From Sphaerochaetaceae bacterium (lineage in GTDB: Bacteria > Spirochaetota > Spirochaetia > Sphaerochaetales > Sphaerochaetaceae), in the NCBI GenBank assembly GCA_016302165.1, contig JAEDOD010000087.1, positions 1 to 7,628 on the forward strand: a stretch of 7,628 bases of DNA, given 5' to 3'. Shown here one piece after another: positions 1 through 6,127 of this stretch. The number at the start of each line of letters is the position of its first letter. Positions within the stretch are counted from its first letter, which is position 1. A program made the position numbers and the translations under genes. The notes under the pieces were generated by a model. The model did not search any database. It was not told the origin of the DNA and saw only the letters and a program-made list of their open reading frames with translations.

Positions 1-17
1 CACGATTAAGGGGAGAA
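1..17 (+). repeat. Inverted copy of the end repeat (matches 306-322)
   Basis: CACGATTAAGGGGAGAA at 1-17 is the exact reverse complement of 306-322, giving a perfect 17-bp inverted repeat enclosing about 290 bases. It most likely belongs to the opposite end of the same element, whose remaining end repeats would lie left of base 1. Confidence 0.7.
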
Positions 18-75
18 TGATTTTGGGGTGGAGCTTTTATGCAATCGGGAGATTGGGCCCCCAGATTGCGTCCTG

Positions 76-288
76 TCAAAGCTTTCCCTCCAGCCTAAGG
101 TCTCTGCCTTTTAGATGGGTGGACTTGCATATTTCCATGATTCTGCCTCGGGAGGATTCCCCGATTACTGCCACAGGAAATATCTTCGCCCAATCCGACG
201 GGTTTACCTTGGTGCATATAAGAAGGGAGCATTTCTTGACCAGTATGATTCTGTTCAGAATGGCATCAAAACCAATTACGTGACTTTT
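76..288 (-). pseudogene. Decayed C-terminal fragment of an IstB-like transposition helper ATPase
   Basis: A minus-strand frame of about 70 residues ends at the TGA at 76-78 and has no plausible start codon or Shine-Dalgarno sequence. It contains SDWAKIF, then about 12 residues on GRIMEIC, then THLKGRDLRLEGKL. This resembles the end of IstB/DnaC-like AAA+ ATPases, where a W-x-x-[IV]-F motif is followed by a conserved LDR-type helix and a terminal G-x-S/D-[YL]-R-[LK] segment. IstB is the helper ATPase of IS21 transposition. The Walker A and B regions are absent, so the fragment cannot be active. The similarity is judged by eye and is weak, but its place between the element's end repeats supports it. 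Confidence 0.4.
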
Positions 289-305
289 TAAAAAGTTGCT
301 TGAAG

Positions 306-399
306 TTCTCCCCTTAATCGTGTTGCGTTTCTTCCATCAATCGTGTTGTGCTTCTCCCCTTAATTGTGGCGCGGTTTCTCTTTTATCGTGTTGGCAACA
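306..399 (-). repeat. Four end repeats of an IS21-like terminus
   Basis: Read on the plus strand, the core TTCTCCCCTTAATCGTG occurs at 306-322. A 16/17 match (TTAATTGTG in place of TTAATCGTG) lies at 352-368. Shorter partial copies ending in AATCGTG and TATCGTG lie at 335-344 and 384-390. Three of the four are followed by TTG. The outer end is TGTTGGCAACA at 389-399, itself two TGTTG/CAACA half-sites. The regular 22-24 base spacing fits an array of transposase-binding sites at the end of an IS. The spacers are only a few bases long and the copies are imperfect, so this is not a CRISPR array. Confidence 0.65.
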
Positions 400-408
400 A
401 TAGTGGGA

Positions 409-711
409 TTATTCCTTAGCTATATTCTCTTCCATTTTCAGAAAACTTAAGGTGTCTACGACCTTACGTCTTTCCTCTTCTGCCTTATCCATGGAAAGGG
501 AGTAATCCTGGGCTTTTTTGGAAAGGGTCCTGAGAATATCCAATAGAGAGGAAGGAAGATTCGTGGTCTTTAGCACAGTGGATAGGTGGTCCAGAGACCC
601 TGCCATCTCCCTTATGAATGATCTGGCATCACTATAGCTTTCGCTTTCCTTCTCCAAAAAATCCACCAAGGAGGAAAGGAGAAGCCTTGTATTCAACTCT
701 TCCTCATTCAT
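409..711 (-). CDS. Hypothetical helical protein, 100 residues
   Basis: I do not recognise a family. The 100-residue product starts MNEEELNTRL and is charged throughout. Leucines are spaced at helical intervals, and a lysine/glutamate-rich stretch lies at residues 64-84, so it is probably all helical and cytoplasmic. There is no signal peptide, membrane segment or cysteine. The ATG lies inside the end of the upstream oxidoreductase gene (8-base overlap, ATGAATGA), with a weak purine-rich GAGAGTAGGG ahead of it, so translation is probably coupled. The TAA stop is 9 bases from the outer end of the IS remnant. The insertion may therefore have removed downstream sequence, or replaced an older C-terminus. 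The coding frame is supported by the overlap and by unbroken length only. Confidence 0.6.
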   Translation of the reverse strand: MNEEELNTRLLLSSLVDFLEKESESYSDARSFIREMAGSLDHLSTVLKTTNLPSSLLDILRTLSKKAQDYSLSMDKAEEERRKVVDTLSFLKMEENIAKE

Positions 712-2044
712 CTACCCTACTCTCCATAAGAATCCTCTGCTCGCTGAAGGCATCAGTCATGGGCTCGGAGAATACTGGAATATCCTTATACTTATCATCA
801 TCCTCCTTAGGAGGAAGAGACTTCATATATTCATCCATGCTTACAGCAACCCTCTTTGCCATTGCTACAGCTTCGACTACAGTTCGCGCTCCGTTGACAG
901 CGTCTCCTCCTGCATATACTCCAGCTCTACTGGTCTTTCCATTGGAGTCTACGCTGAGAAGGCCGGAGCCTGTGGTATCAAGGCCGTCGGTAGTCTTGAT
1001 GAGAGTACTTTCTGCAGCCTGACCGATGGCTACTATGACTCCAGTGTGAGGATAGAACATCTCACTGTTCTCTACAGCTGTTACTGTTCCATCTTCGGAA
1101 GTGATTGAATCCATCATGACCATGCCGTTTTCTCTGATTTCAAGAGGAATCTTATTGAACCTGAAATCCACTCCCTCCATCATGGCATAGGAATATTCAT
1201 ACTTTGATGCCTGTACATGGTTGCTGTCTGAACGGGAGTAGCACACTACGCTACGGGCTCCATTCCTGATGGCTGTGCGGGCACAGTCCATGGCAGAGTT
1301 TCCCACTCCTATGACCGCCACATTTTCTCCAAGCCTGAATGCCTTGCTGTTACCTAGGTAGTCGATGGCGAAGACCACATTGCCAAGGCTTTCTCCCTTG
1401 ATGTGCATGGCAGATGGCTTTCTCAAGCCTGCGCCGATGAATACGCTGTCGTAGCCATCCCGGAAGAGATCATCTACAGTTATGGTCCTTCCGATGGTGG
1501 TATGGGTCCTGACCTTGATGTCTTTCAGCTCCAGATGCCTGTACTGGAAATCATCAAGGATTCTATCGGGGAGACGGAAGGATGGAATTCCATATCTCAT
1601 GACTCCACCAATCTGGTCCCTGGCTTCGAAGATGGTGATATCGTATCCCCATCTGGCAAGCAGGACCGCAATGGTAAGGCCAGCTGGACCGGAACCTACG
1701 ATTGCAACCTTCCTTCCGTTCTTGGGAGCCGGTCCCATTACCATCTTGTTGGCAAAGGTGGTGGAGATATAATCCTCGATTACTGAGAAGTGCACAGGAT
1801 CATGGGTCTTCATCTTATTTCTGATGCAGTGACCTTCGCACTGCCTTTCATGGTTACATACTATGGAGCACACTGTGGTCAAAGGATTATTCTCAAAGAG
1901 CATCCTTCCTGCGTCATCCAGTCTTCCAGCCTTCAACAGTCTTATTGCTTCAGGGATATTGGTATGTATGGGGCAGCCTTCCTGACAAAGGGGCTTCTTG
2001 CATCCCAGACACTTATTTGCTTCATCAAGCACATGAAGAGCCAT
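704..2044 (-). CDS. GltD-type FeS/FAD NAD(P)H-dependent oxidoreductase (glutamate synthase small-subunit-like)
   Basis: This 446-residue protein has the complete layout of the GltD family. The N-terminal ferredoxin-like region has C12-x2-C15-x4-C20-x3-C24-P and C59-x3-C63-x5-C69-x3-C73, which would bind two 4Fe-4S clusters. An FAD-binding Rossmann fold follows, with GSGPAG at 117-122 and the acidic E140. Next is the NAD(P)H fold with GVGNS at 246-250 and R271 placed to favour NADPH. The C-terminal FAD motif is GVYAGGDAVNGARTVVEA at 375-392. In glutamate synthase this subunit passes NADPH electrons to the large GltB subunit. The same fold also serves dihydropyrimidine dehydrogenase, NfnB and other oxidoreductases. 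No GltB or NfnA partner is in the window, so the electron acceptor is unknown. The start is set by AGGAGG at 2055-2060, 10 bases upstream. It lies 81 bases downstream of ung, probably in one operon. Confidence 0.9.
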   Translation of the reverse strand: MALHVLDEANKCLGCKKPLCQEGCPIHTNIPEAIRLLKAGRLDDAGRMLFENNPLTTVCSIVCNHERQCEGHCIRNKMKTHDPVHFSVIEDYISTTFANKMVMGPAPKNGRKVAIVGSGPAGLTIAVLLARWGYDITIFEARDQIGGVMRYGIPSFRLPDRILDDFQYRHLELKDIKVRTHTTIGRTITVDDLFRDGYDSVFIGAGLRKPSAMHIKGESLGNVVFAIDYLGNSKAFRLGENVAVIGVGNSAMDCARTAIRNGARSVVCYSRSDSNHVQASKYEYSYAMMEGVDFRFNKIPLEIRENGMVMMDSITSEDGTVTAVENSEMFYPHTGVIVAIGQAAESTLIKTTDGLDTTGSGLLSVDSNGKTSRAGVYAGGDAVNGARTVVEAVAMAKRVAVSMDEYMKSLPPKEDDDKYKDIPVFSEPMTDAFSEQRILMESRVDE

Positions 2045-2125
2045 AACCTCTCATCCTCCTACCCTATTCATTATAGGAAGAATGGAAGAGAACATTACCG
2101 CCTGTTTTTGGAAAGAAGAGGATAT

Positions 2126-2785
2126 CTACCACTCAATTGGAGCCATTCCATGAGCCAGGAGGAATTCATTGGTCTTTCTGAAGTGTCCGTTGCCGAAAAA
2201 TCCCCTGTAGGCGCTTAATGGACTTGGATGGGCTGATTCCAGAATCAGGTGACACTTGTTGGTTATCATGGCCTTCTTGCTCCTGGCATAGCTTCCCCAA
2301 AGAAGGAACACTTTTGGCCTATTGTCTTCATTTAGGGCCATGATGCATCTATCGGTGAAGGTCTCCCAACCCTTTCCCTGATGGGAGGCGGCTTCATGGG
2401 CCCTTACGGTAAGGGTACTGTTCAATAGCAGCACTCCTTCCTTTGCCCAACGGGTAAGGTCCCTGGACCAGGGCTCCTTCAATAGGCCTTCATTCCTAAG
2501 CTCCTCCTTGATGTTACGAAGGGAAGGAGGCTCCGGAACATTATCCCTTACGCTGAAGGAAAGTCCCATGGCCTGGCCTTCCTCATGATAGGGATCCTGC
2601 CCTACGAGGACCACCTTTACAGAGGAGAAGGGAGTAAGGCGGAAAGCCTGGAAGATTTCATTCATTGGAGGGAACACCTGATGGGAGGAGTATTCACCGA
2701 TGAGAAAAGAACGGAGGGAGAGATAATATGGCTTGATCTGCTCCTCATCAAATAGGCTCTGCCAATCGTTGTCGACCTTTATCAT
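2126..2785 (-). CDS. ung: Uracil-DNA glycosylase, family 1
   Basis: This enzyme removes uracil from DNA in base-excision repair, leaving an abasic site. The 219-residue product is the usual length for bacterial Ung. The water-activating loop GQDPYH lies at 62-67 with catalytic Asp64. The proline-rich loop is FPPMNEIF at 38-45. The leucine/DNA-intercalation loop HPSPLSAYRG starts at His186. These positions nearly coincide with Asp64 and His187 of the E. coli enzyme. An in-frame ATG at 2833 would add 16 residues, but the start at 2785 is better: GGGAGG (2794-2799) sits 8 bases upstream and MIKVDNDW fits the usual Ung N-terminus. It is the first gene of a probable minus-strand operon with the GltD-like gene, with no functional link evident. 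Confidence 0.97.
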   Translation of the reverse strand: MIKVDNDWQSLFDEEQIKPYYLSLRSFLIGEYSSHQVFPPMNEIFQAFRLTPFSSVKVVLVGQDPYHEEGQAMGLSFSVRDNVPEPPSLRNIKEELRNEGLLKEPWSRDLTRWAKEGVLLLNSTLTVRAHEAASHQGKGWETFTDRCIMALNEDNRPKVFLLWGSYARSKKAMITNKCHLILESAHPSPLSAYRGFFGNGHFRKTNEFLLAHGMAPIEW

Positions 2786-2793
2786 GGCACTTT

Positions 2794-2799
2794 CCTCCC
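2794..2799 (-). promoter_or_regulatory. Ribosome binding site that sets the ung start
   Basis: On the minus strand GGGAGG lies 8 bases before the ATG at 2785. The longer alternative start at 2833 has no such site and would run through a GC-rich hairpin, so this motif decides the start. Confidence 0.75.
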
Positions 2800-2808
2800 A
2801 AGAAAATG

Positions 2809-2829
2809 CCCCCGACAATAGTCTGGGGG
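2809..2829 (-). promoter_or_regulatory. Leader hairpin directly upstream of the ung ribosome binding site
   Basis: On the minus strand CCCCC-A-GAC-TATT-GTC-GGGGG forms an 8-bp stem with one bulged base and a four-base loop. It ends 9 bases before GGGAGG. The downstream sequence CATTTTCTT is only weakly T-rich, so a full intrinsic terminator is doubtful. A weak attenuator or an mRNA 5' stabilising structure is possible. On the plus strand no T-run follows. Confidence 0.4.
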
Positions 2830-2868
2830 ACAATCTAAAAATATAGACTTATGCGCGTTTATGAATTG

Positions 2869-2897
2869 AGGATACAATGCCCCATTTGAGGTGTAAA
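2869..2897 (-). promoter_or_regulatory. Candidate promoter for ung
   Basis: On the minus strand TTTACA (2897-2892), a 17-base spacer and TATCCT (2874-2869) match sigma-70 boxes at 5/6 and 4/6 positions, which would start transcription near 2862 ahead of the leader hairpin. A perfect TATAAT further upstream (2943-2938, minus) is a second candidate but lacks a good -35. Both are by-eye matches. Confidence 0.3.
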
Positions 2898-2993
2898 GGA
2901 AAAGTTTCTTTTTTACCAAAGTTTTATTTATACGAGAATTATATACCCTACAAGATAGGTATAAAAACAGGGTTACACGTAGCTCCACCAGCC

Positions 2994-3024
2994 ATCATAT
3001 AACATACTCATTTTGTTATATGAT
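2994..3024. repeat. Perfect 10-bp inverted repeat (possible operator)
   Basis: ATCATATAAC at 2994-3003 and GTTATATGAT at 3015-3024 are exact reverse complements separated by 11 bases. A second, looser pair is nested around it, TACTCAT in the spacer and ATGAGTA at 3042-3048. The right arm overlaps the -35 box of a candidate rightward promoter, as expected for a repressor site. The low GC content makes chance symmetry more likely than in ordinary sequence. Confidence 0.45.
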
Positions 3025-3041
3025 AAATGGTTATACATAAT
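3013..3041 (+). promoter_or_regulatory. Candidate rightward promoter overlapping the inverted repeat
   Basis: TTGTTA (3013-3018), a 17-base spacer and CATAAT (3036-3041) match sigma-70 boxes at 4/6 and 5/6. Transcription would start near 3048, leaving a leader of about 320 bases before the membrane-protein gene. It could instead drive an unrecognised small RNA. Confidence 0.3.
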
Positions 3042-3369
3042 ATGAGTACTTTTATATCCATTTCATCCCGTTCTCTGAAAAATACTTGTCTGGACTCATA
3101 AGTCATGGCTATAGATCATGAAGAAATGGTATCTGTACATCTCTCTTCAAATTGTTCCGGATAGACTTCACCATTCTTTTTCCAGGGGCATCGAATGAAG
3201 GAAAGGAGGGAACTTCCTTACTGCCAGATTAATCCTGGAGGAAGCAGAAAGCACATTTACTGATCATCACTTGAGCTTGACCGAAGCCAATAATAAGGCA
3301 GTTTTCCATTCCAGACAGATATTGGGCTTTGGGTCTTCTTCAATTGTTTTCCCCCTTTCCGGGGTATAT

Positions 3370-3864
3370 ATGGAAAATCAGAAGTTGTATAATGGACCCA
3401 TGGAAAGATTATCCCTTGCATTATCGGTACCAGGAATCATCATCTTCCTTCTTGCCATGATTCCCAGTTTCATCTTCATGCTCCTTGCACCGGAAGAGCA
3501 GATGGATGAAGAGAGAAAGAAGACTCACTTGAATGCCGAAGAGCTTTCAAGAGACTTCTTTGCATTCTTTCTCATCGCATTTTCAGCAGAAGATTATGGC
3601 AATGTAATCTATCTGGTTGTTGCCGTATTTTTCCTTGCTCTATACTATATCGCCTGGATAAGGTACTTCAGAAATGGAAGGAAGGCAGAGTTCCTTACCT
3701 CCCCTCTCCTTTCCATTCCAGTGCCTCTGGCTGTATTCTCTGCCCTTTACTACGCATTCAGCTGCCTTTTCATCAATAATACTCTGGCTCTCGGACTCTG
3801 CGTCATATACGCTTTCTTCAACATCAAGAGTAATTTGAAAAAGACCAAGGAAGAGAAAAAATGA
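3370..3864 (+). CDS. Hypothetical four-helix membrane protein
   Basis: I do not recognise a family. With the start at 3370 the product has 164 residues. Four hydrophobic segments are at about 18-40, 78-100, 111-135 and 137-152. An acidic/lysine loop after the first helix (41-62, containing PEEQMDEERKK) and a lysine-rich tail (154-164) suggest an inner-membrane protein with both in the cytoplasm. The frame is open from before 3271, but the extra N-terminal residues look non-coding and their TTG start has no ribosome binding site. The site at 3370 has only a weak GGGG 5 bases upstream, and 3400 (MERLSLAL) is a possible alternative that places TATAAT at 3388-3393 just ahead of it. It overlaps the following deacylase gene by 4 bases (ATGA), implying translational coupling and possibly a shared role. 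Confidence 0.7.
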   Translation: MENQKLYNGPMERLSLALSVPGIIIFLLAMIPSFIFMLLAPEEQMDEERKKTHLNAEELSRDFFAFFLIAFSAEDYGNVIYLVVAVFFLALYYIAWIRYFRNGRKAEFLTSPLLSIPVPLAVFSALYYAFSCLFINNTLALGLCVIYAFFNIKSNLKKTKEEKK

Positions 3865-4340
3865 AGAATTCTCCAATAAAGACCAATGCCATGAGAATCC
3901 TAGACTCCATGGGAATAGAATATTCAATTCTCCAGTATTCCTGGGATGAGGAGCACCTTGATGCCGCTCATGCTGCAGATTCCTTGGGAGAGGAAAGGGA
4001 GAAGGTCTTCAAGACAATAGTCATGAAGAACAATGAGAACAGGCTCTTTGTATTCTGCCTTCCTTCAGACTTCTCCATCTCCCTCAAGAAGGCAAGGGCC
4101 CTTACAGGAAGCAAGGATATAGATCTTCTGCCCATGTCTGAACTGAGAAAGTACACAGGATATATCCGTGGAGGCTGCTCACCCTTGGGCATGATACGTA
4201 AGTATCCTACCTTCATAGAGGAGACAGCCCTTCTGGAAGATACCATCTTCGTCTCTGCAGGAGAGAGAGGATATCAGATATGCCTGAAGCCAGAGGACCT
4301 GAGAGTGGCGGCAGAGGCAACATTTGCAGATTTCGTCTGA
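3861..4340 (+). CDS. ybaK: YbaK/EbsC-family aminoacyl-tRNA deacylase (probable Cys-tRNA(Pro) deacylase)
   Basis: Members of this family hydrolyse mischarged tRNA in trans, typically Cys-tRNA(Pro) made by prolyl-tRNA synthetase, protecting translation accuracy in the cytoplasm. The 159-residue length is normal. The family signature VFKTIVMK lies at 49-56 with the conserved essential lysine at 51. YIRGGCSPLGM at 101-111 is the substrate-pocket glycine/serine-proline loop. VSAGERGYQICLKPEDL at 131-147 is the usual C-terminal strand-helix. The N-terminus MKNSPIKTNAMRILD also fits. AAGGAAGAG lies a few bases before the ATG, which overlaps the upstream stop by 4 bases, so it is likely expressed with the membrane protein. 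The exact tRNA specificity cannot be read from the sequence, because related ProX or INS-domain proteins deacylate other tRNAs. Confidence 0.92.
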   Translation: MKNSPIKTNAMRILDSMGIEYSILQYSWDEEHLDAAHAADSLGEEREKVFKTIVMKNNENRLFVFCLPSDFSISLKKARALTGSKDIDLLPMSELRKYTGYIRGGCSPLGMIRKYPTFIEETALLEDTIFVSAGERGYQICLKPEDLRVAAEATFADFV

Positions 4341-4423
4341 ATCAACTATACAGACAGAAAAAAGTACCATAATCAACTTGATGTTTGTTAAACAACTGTA
4401 CAGCAATATGCTACAGTCACTAT

Positions 4424-5671
4424 ATGAAGAAAGAAAACACCAATCCTCTCTGGACCAGAGATTTCACCATAATAACCCTTGGTAGCGTAGTATCCATGGT
4501 AGGAAACTCCCTATCAGGATTTGCCATGAGCCTTATGGTCCTGGATTACACTTCCTCATCCCTGTTCTATGCCATCTATATCATGGTCTTCACATTGCCC
4601 CAGCTTATTGTTCCTGTATTCAGTGGAGCAATCCTTGACAGGTTCTCGAGAAAGAAGACCATATACACTCTCGACTATATCTCTTCCATTCTATATCTGA
4701 CTGTAGGGCTCCTATTATTCAACGGATGGTTCAACTATCCCCTATTTGCTTTATTTGTATTCATATTGGGAAGCATCCAGTCTATCTATCAGGTAGCTTA
4801 CCAGAGCTTCTATCCTATGCTCATTAGTGAAGGCAACTTCAGCAAGGCCTACTCAGTGGCCTCAATGCTGGAGTCTGTAACTGTATTCATAGTTCCTGTC
4901 TCCACTCTTGTATACAACGTCTTCGGAATAGGACCATTGATGCTGGCAAATGCCCTTTGCTTCTTCATTGCAGCCACAGTGGAGACCAGGATCAAGACCG
5001 AAGAGAAATACGTTACGGATCAGAAGGCTACTGAAGAGAAAAACAAAATACACCAGATGCTTTCAGATACAAAAAAAGGCTTCGAATACCTATGGCAGGA
5101 GAAGGGCCTATTCTTCATCGCCTTATATTTCCTCTTCTCCAGCATCTCCGGTGGAGCAAGCAACGTAATATATCTGCCATATATGAAAGCTAACTTCGCC
5201 CATGGTGAATACTACTATCTGCTCTTTGGAGGCTTCATGATGCTTGGCAGGGTCATAACCTCCTCCTGGCACTACAGGAATAAGCTTCCTGTAAACAAGA
5301 AGTTCCTTATCACTTTCATAGTCTACACTACCCTGTCCCTGATCAACGGAGCCCTTCTCTACCTACCGTTGACCATCATGTTCATCCTAGGCTTCATCCA
5401 GGGCTGTATGGGAGTAACAAGCTACACCATAAGAATCAGTGCAACCCAGAGCTATGTCCCTGACGAAAAGAAGGGAAGATTCAATGGAGCCTTCAATATG
5501 CTCAGCGTCCTGGGATGCCTCATAGGAGAAGGAATAGCAGGAGTTCTCTCCGAGCTTATGGACATGAGACTGGTAGTTGTATTAGTGGAAGTGGTGGTAT
5601 TCGCCTCTGCTGTGCTGATCATGGGAGGAGGAAGAAAGAGCGTAGCTCCCATATACAACAGGGAACAGTAG
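4424..5671 (+). CDS. Major facilitator superfamily transporter (MFS_3/EntS-MefA-like exporter)
   Basis: A 415-residue inner-membrane protein with about 12 hydrophobic segments. The MFS motif A equivalent, LDRFSRKKT at 71-79, lies between helices 2 and 3. A hydrophilic central loop at 188-225 separates the two six-helix halves. SATQSYVPDEKKGRFNGAFNML at 339-360 resembles the segment in EntS- and MefA-type exporters that reads roughly QSxxPDexRGRxNG, so export of a drug, macrolide or siderophore-like compound by proton antiport is likely, with substrate unknown. The start is the ATG at 4424 (MKKENTNPLW). The frame opens 13 codons earlier at a TTG that would add an untypical hydrophilic stretch. 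No good ribosome binding site precedes either. The 83-base gap after the deacylase gene has no clear terminator. The TAG stop abuts the stop of the convergent GtrA gene. Confidence 0.88.
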   Translation: MKKENTNPLWTRDFTIITLGSVVSMVGNSLSGFAMSLMVLDYTSSSLFYAIYIMVFTLPQLIVPVFSGAILDRFSRKKTIYTLDYISSILYLTVGLLLFNGWFNYPLFALFVFILGSIQSIYQVAYQSFYPMLISEGNFSKAYSVASMLESVTVFIVPVSTLVYNVFGIGPLMLANALCFFIAATVETRIKTEEKYVTDQKATEEKNKIHQMLSDTKKGFEYLWQEKGLFFIALYFLFSSISGGASNVIYLPYMKANFAHGEYYYLLFGGFMMLGRVITSSWHYRNKLPVNKKFLITFIVYTTLSLINGALLYLPLTIMFILGFIQGCMGVTSYTIRISATQSYVPDEKKGRFNGAFNMLSVLGCLIGEGIAGVLSELMDMRLVVVLVEVVVFASAVLIMGGGRKSVAPIYNREQ

Positions 5672-6088
5672 TCATTGCCCTTTACGAAAGATCATCACCT
5701 TTCCCACAACATAGTTGATGATGCCTACCATCAAAGCTGAAAGAAGCTTCATCATCAATGGCCACCAGGCAAGGACATCTACTGTCACAAACATCCACAC
5801 TAAGTTGAAGACTCCTGTTCCTGCCCTGCAGGAGAAGAAGCCCACGAGCTCCTTCAACACTTTCTCCTTTCCTGGCTTTCTGTAGACAAAATACTTATTG
5901 GTCACGAAGGCAAAGAGAACAGTAAGGAACCAGGCCACAAAGGTGGATATAACATTAGGAATATCCAAAGCTTCATATAGAAGCATGTAGAGCCCTGTTT
6001 CAAGGATAGTTGCAGCGGCTCCTGCCATGCAATATCTGATGAATGTAGCCCTGGCCTTGAGAAAAAGAAGGAATCCGTTTTCTTTCAT
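5672..6088 (-). CDS. GtrA-family membrane protein
   Basis: A 138-residue protein with four hydrophobic segments at about 15-38, 45-66, 84-106 and 110-130. The family hallmarks are FVTNKYFVYRK at 61-71 after the second helix and the C-terminal NYVVGKVMIFRK at 125-136. GtrA-like proteins are small inner-membrane proteins thought to help flip lipid-linked sugars, such as bactoprenyl-glucose, for cell-surface polysaccharide or teichoic acid modification. The partner glycosyltransferase is not in the window. The gene follows guaD by 39 bases on the same strand, so co-transcription is likely but the functional link is unclear. The ATG at 6088 has no obvious Shine-Dalgarno sequence. An internal Met21 would delete the start of the first helix, so I kept the longer form. 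Confidence 0.9.
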   Translation of the reverse strand: MKENGFLLFLKARATFIRYCMAGAAATILETGLYMLLYEALDIPNVISTFVAWFLTVLFAFVTNKYFVYRKPGKEKVLKELVGFFSCRAGTGVFNLVWMFVTVDVLAWWPLMMKLLSALMVGIINYVVGKVMIFRKGQ

Positions 6089-6127
6089 GGCAGCAATATA
6101 GCAAAAAGGAAAGGCGAAGACAATTTA

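Larger units (their letters stand above)
1..399 (-). mobile_element. Internally deleted IS21-like insertion sequence remnant (continues past the left edge)
   Basis: Seen: reading the minus strand from 399 leftwards, the stretch starts TGTTGCCAACA and carries four related units whose cores end at 390, 368, 344 and 322, a spacing of 22-24 bases. An exact inverted copy of the innermost unit lies at 1-17. Between them is a decayed frame resembling the end of IstB (76-288). Known: IS21-family elements begin with 5'-TG, carry several transposase-binding repeats of about 20 bp at each end, and have the order left end, istA, istB, right end. Inferred: the order seen here (repeats, istB tail, inverted repeat) is that of an IS21 element that lost istA and most of istB. 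The true right end lies outside the window, so no target-site duplication can be checked. The alternative is a small MITE-like element with inverted ends. Confidence 0.55.
2830..3369. other. Long non-coding region between divergent ung and the membrane-protein gene
   Basis: Apart from the promoter candidates and the inverted repeat listed separately, I see no gene in these 540 bases. Bases 2830-3060 are clearly more AT-rich than the genes. Open frames here are short, lack Shine-Dalgarno sequences and have implausible composition. A minus-strand frame near 3115-3195 reads like a protein fragment (RCPWKKNGEVYPEQFEERC) but is bounded by stops on both sides, so it could be a decayed gene. A 7-bp hairpin with a GAA loop lies near 3200-3216 with no T-run after it. 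No tRNA or known riboswitch was recognised. Confidence 0.5.

Noticed and set aside
17..283. Plus-strand open frame inside the IS remnant
   Set aside because: No Shine-Dalgarno sequence and an unprotein-like composition. The minus strand of the same stretch carries the IstB-like signal.
306..399. CRISPR-like repeat array
   Set aside because: Copies are imperfect, separated by only a few bases and have no unique spacers of normal length; they fit IS terminal repeats.
2786..2833. Longer ung start at 2833
   Set aside because: It would add 16 residues encoded by a GC-rich hairpin and leader, while GGGAGG stands 8 bases before the ATG at 2785.
2782..2988. Minus-strand 68-residue frame overlapping the ung start
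   Set aside because: No family resemblance, no clear ribosome binding site, and it runs through the ung leader and start in another frame.
3271..3369. TTG start extending the membrane protein by 33 residues
   Set aside because: The added sequence is not membrane-like or otherwise recognisable and the TTG has no ribosome binding site.
4335..4356. GTCTG/CAGAC stem after ybaK as a terminator
   Set aside because: Only 5 bp with an 11-base loop, and it is followed by A-rich, not T-rich, sequence on the plus strand.
4385..4423. TTG start for the MFS transporter
   Set aside because: It adds 13 residues unlike an MFS N-terminus. The ATG at 4424 (MKKENTNPLW) is typical, although neither has a strong ribosome binding site.
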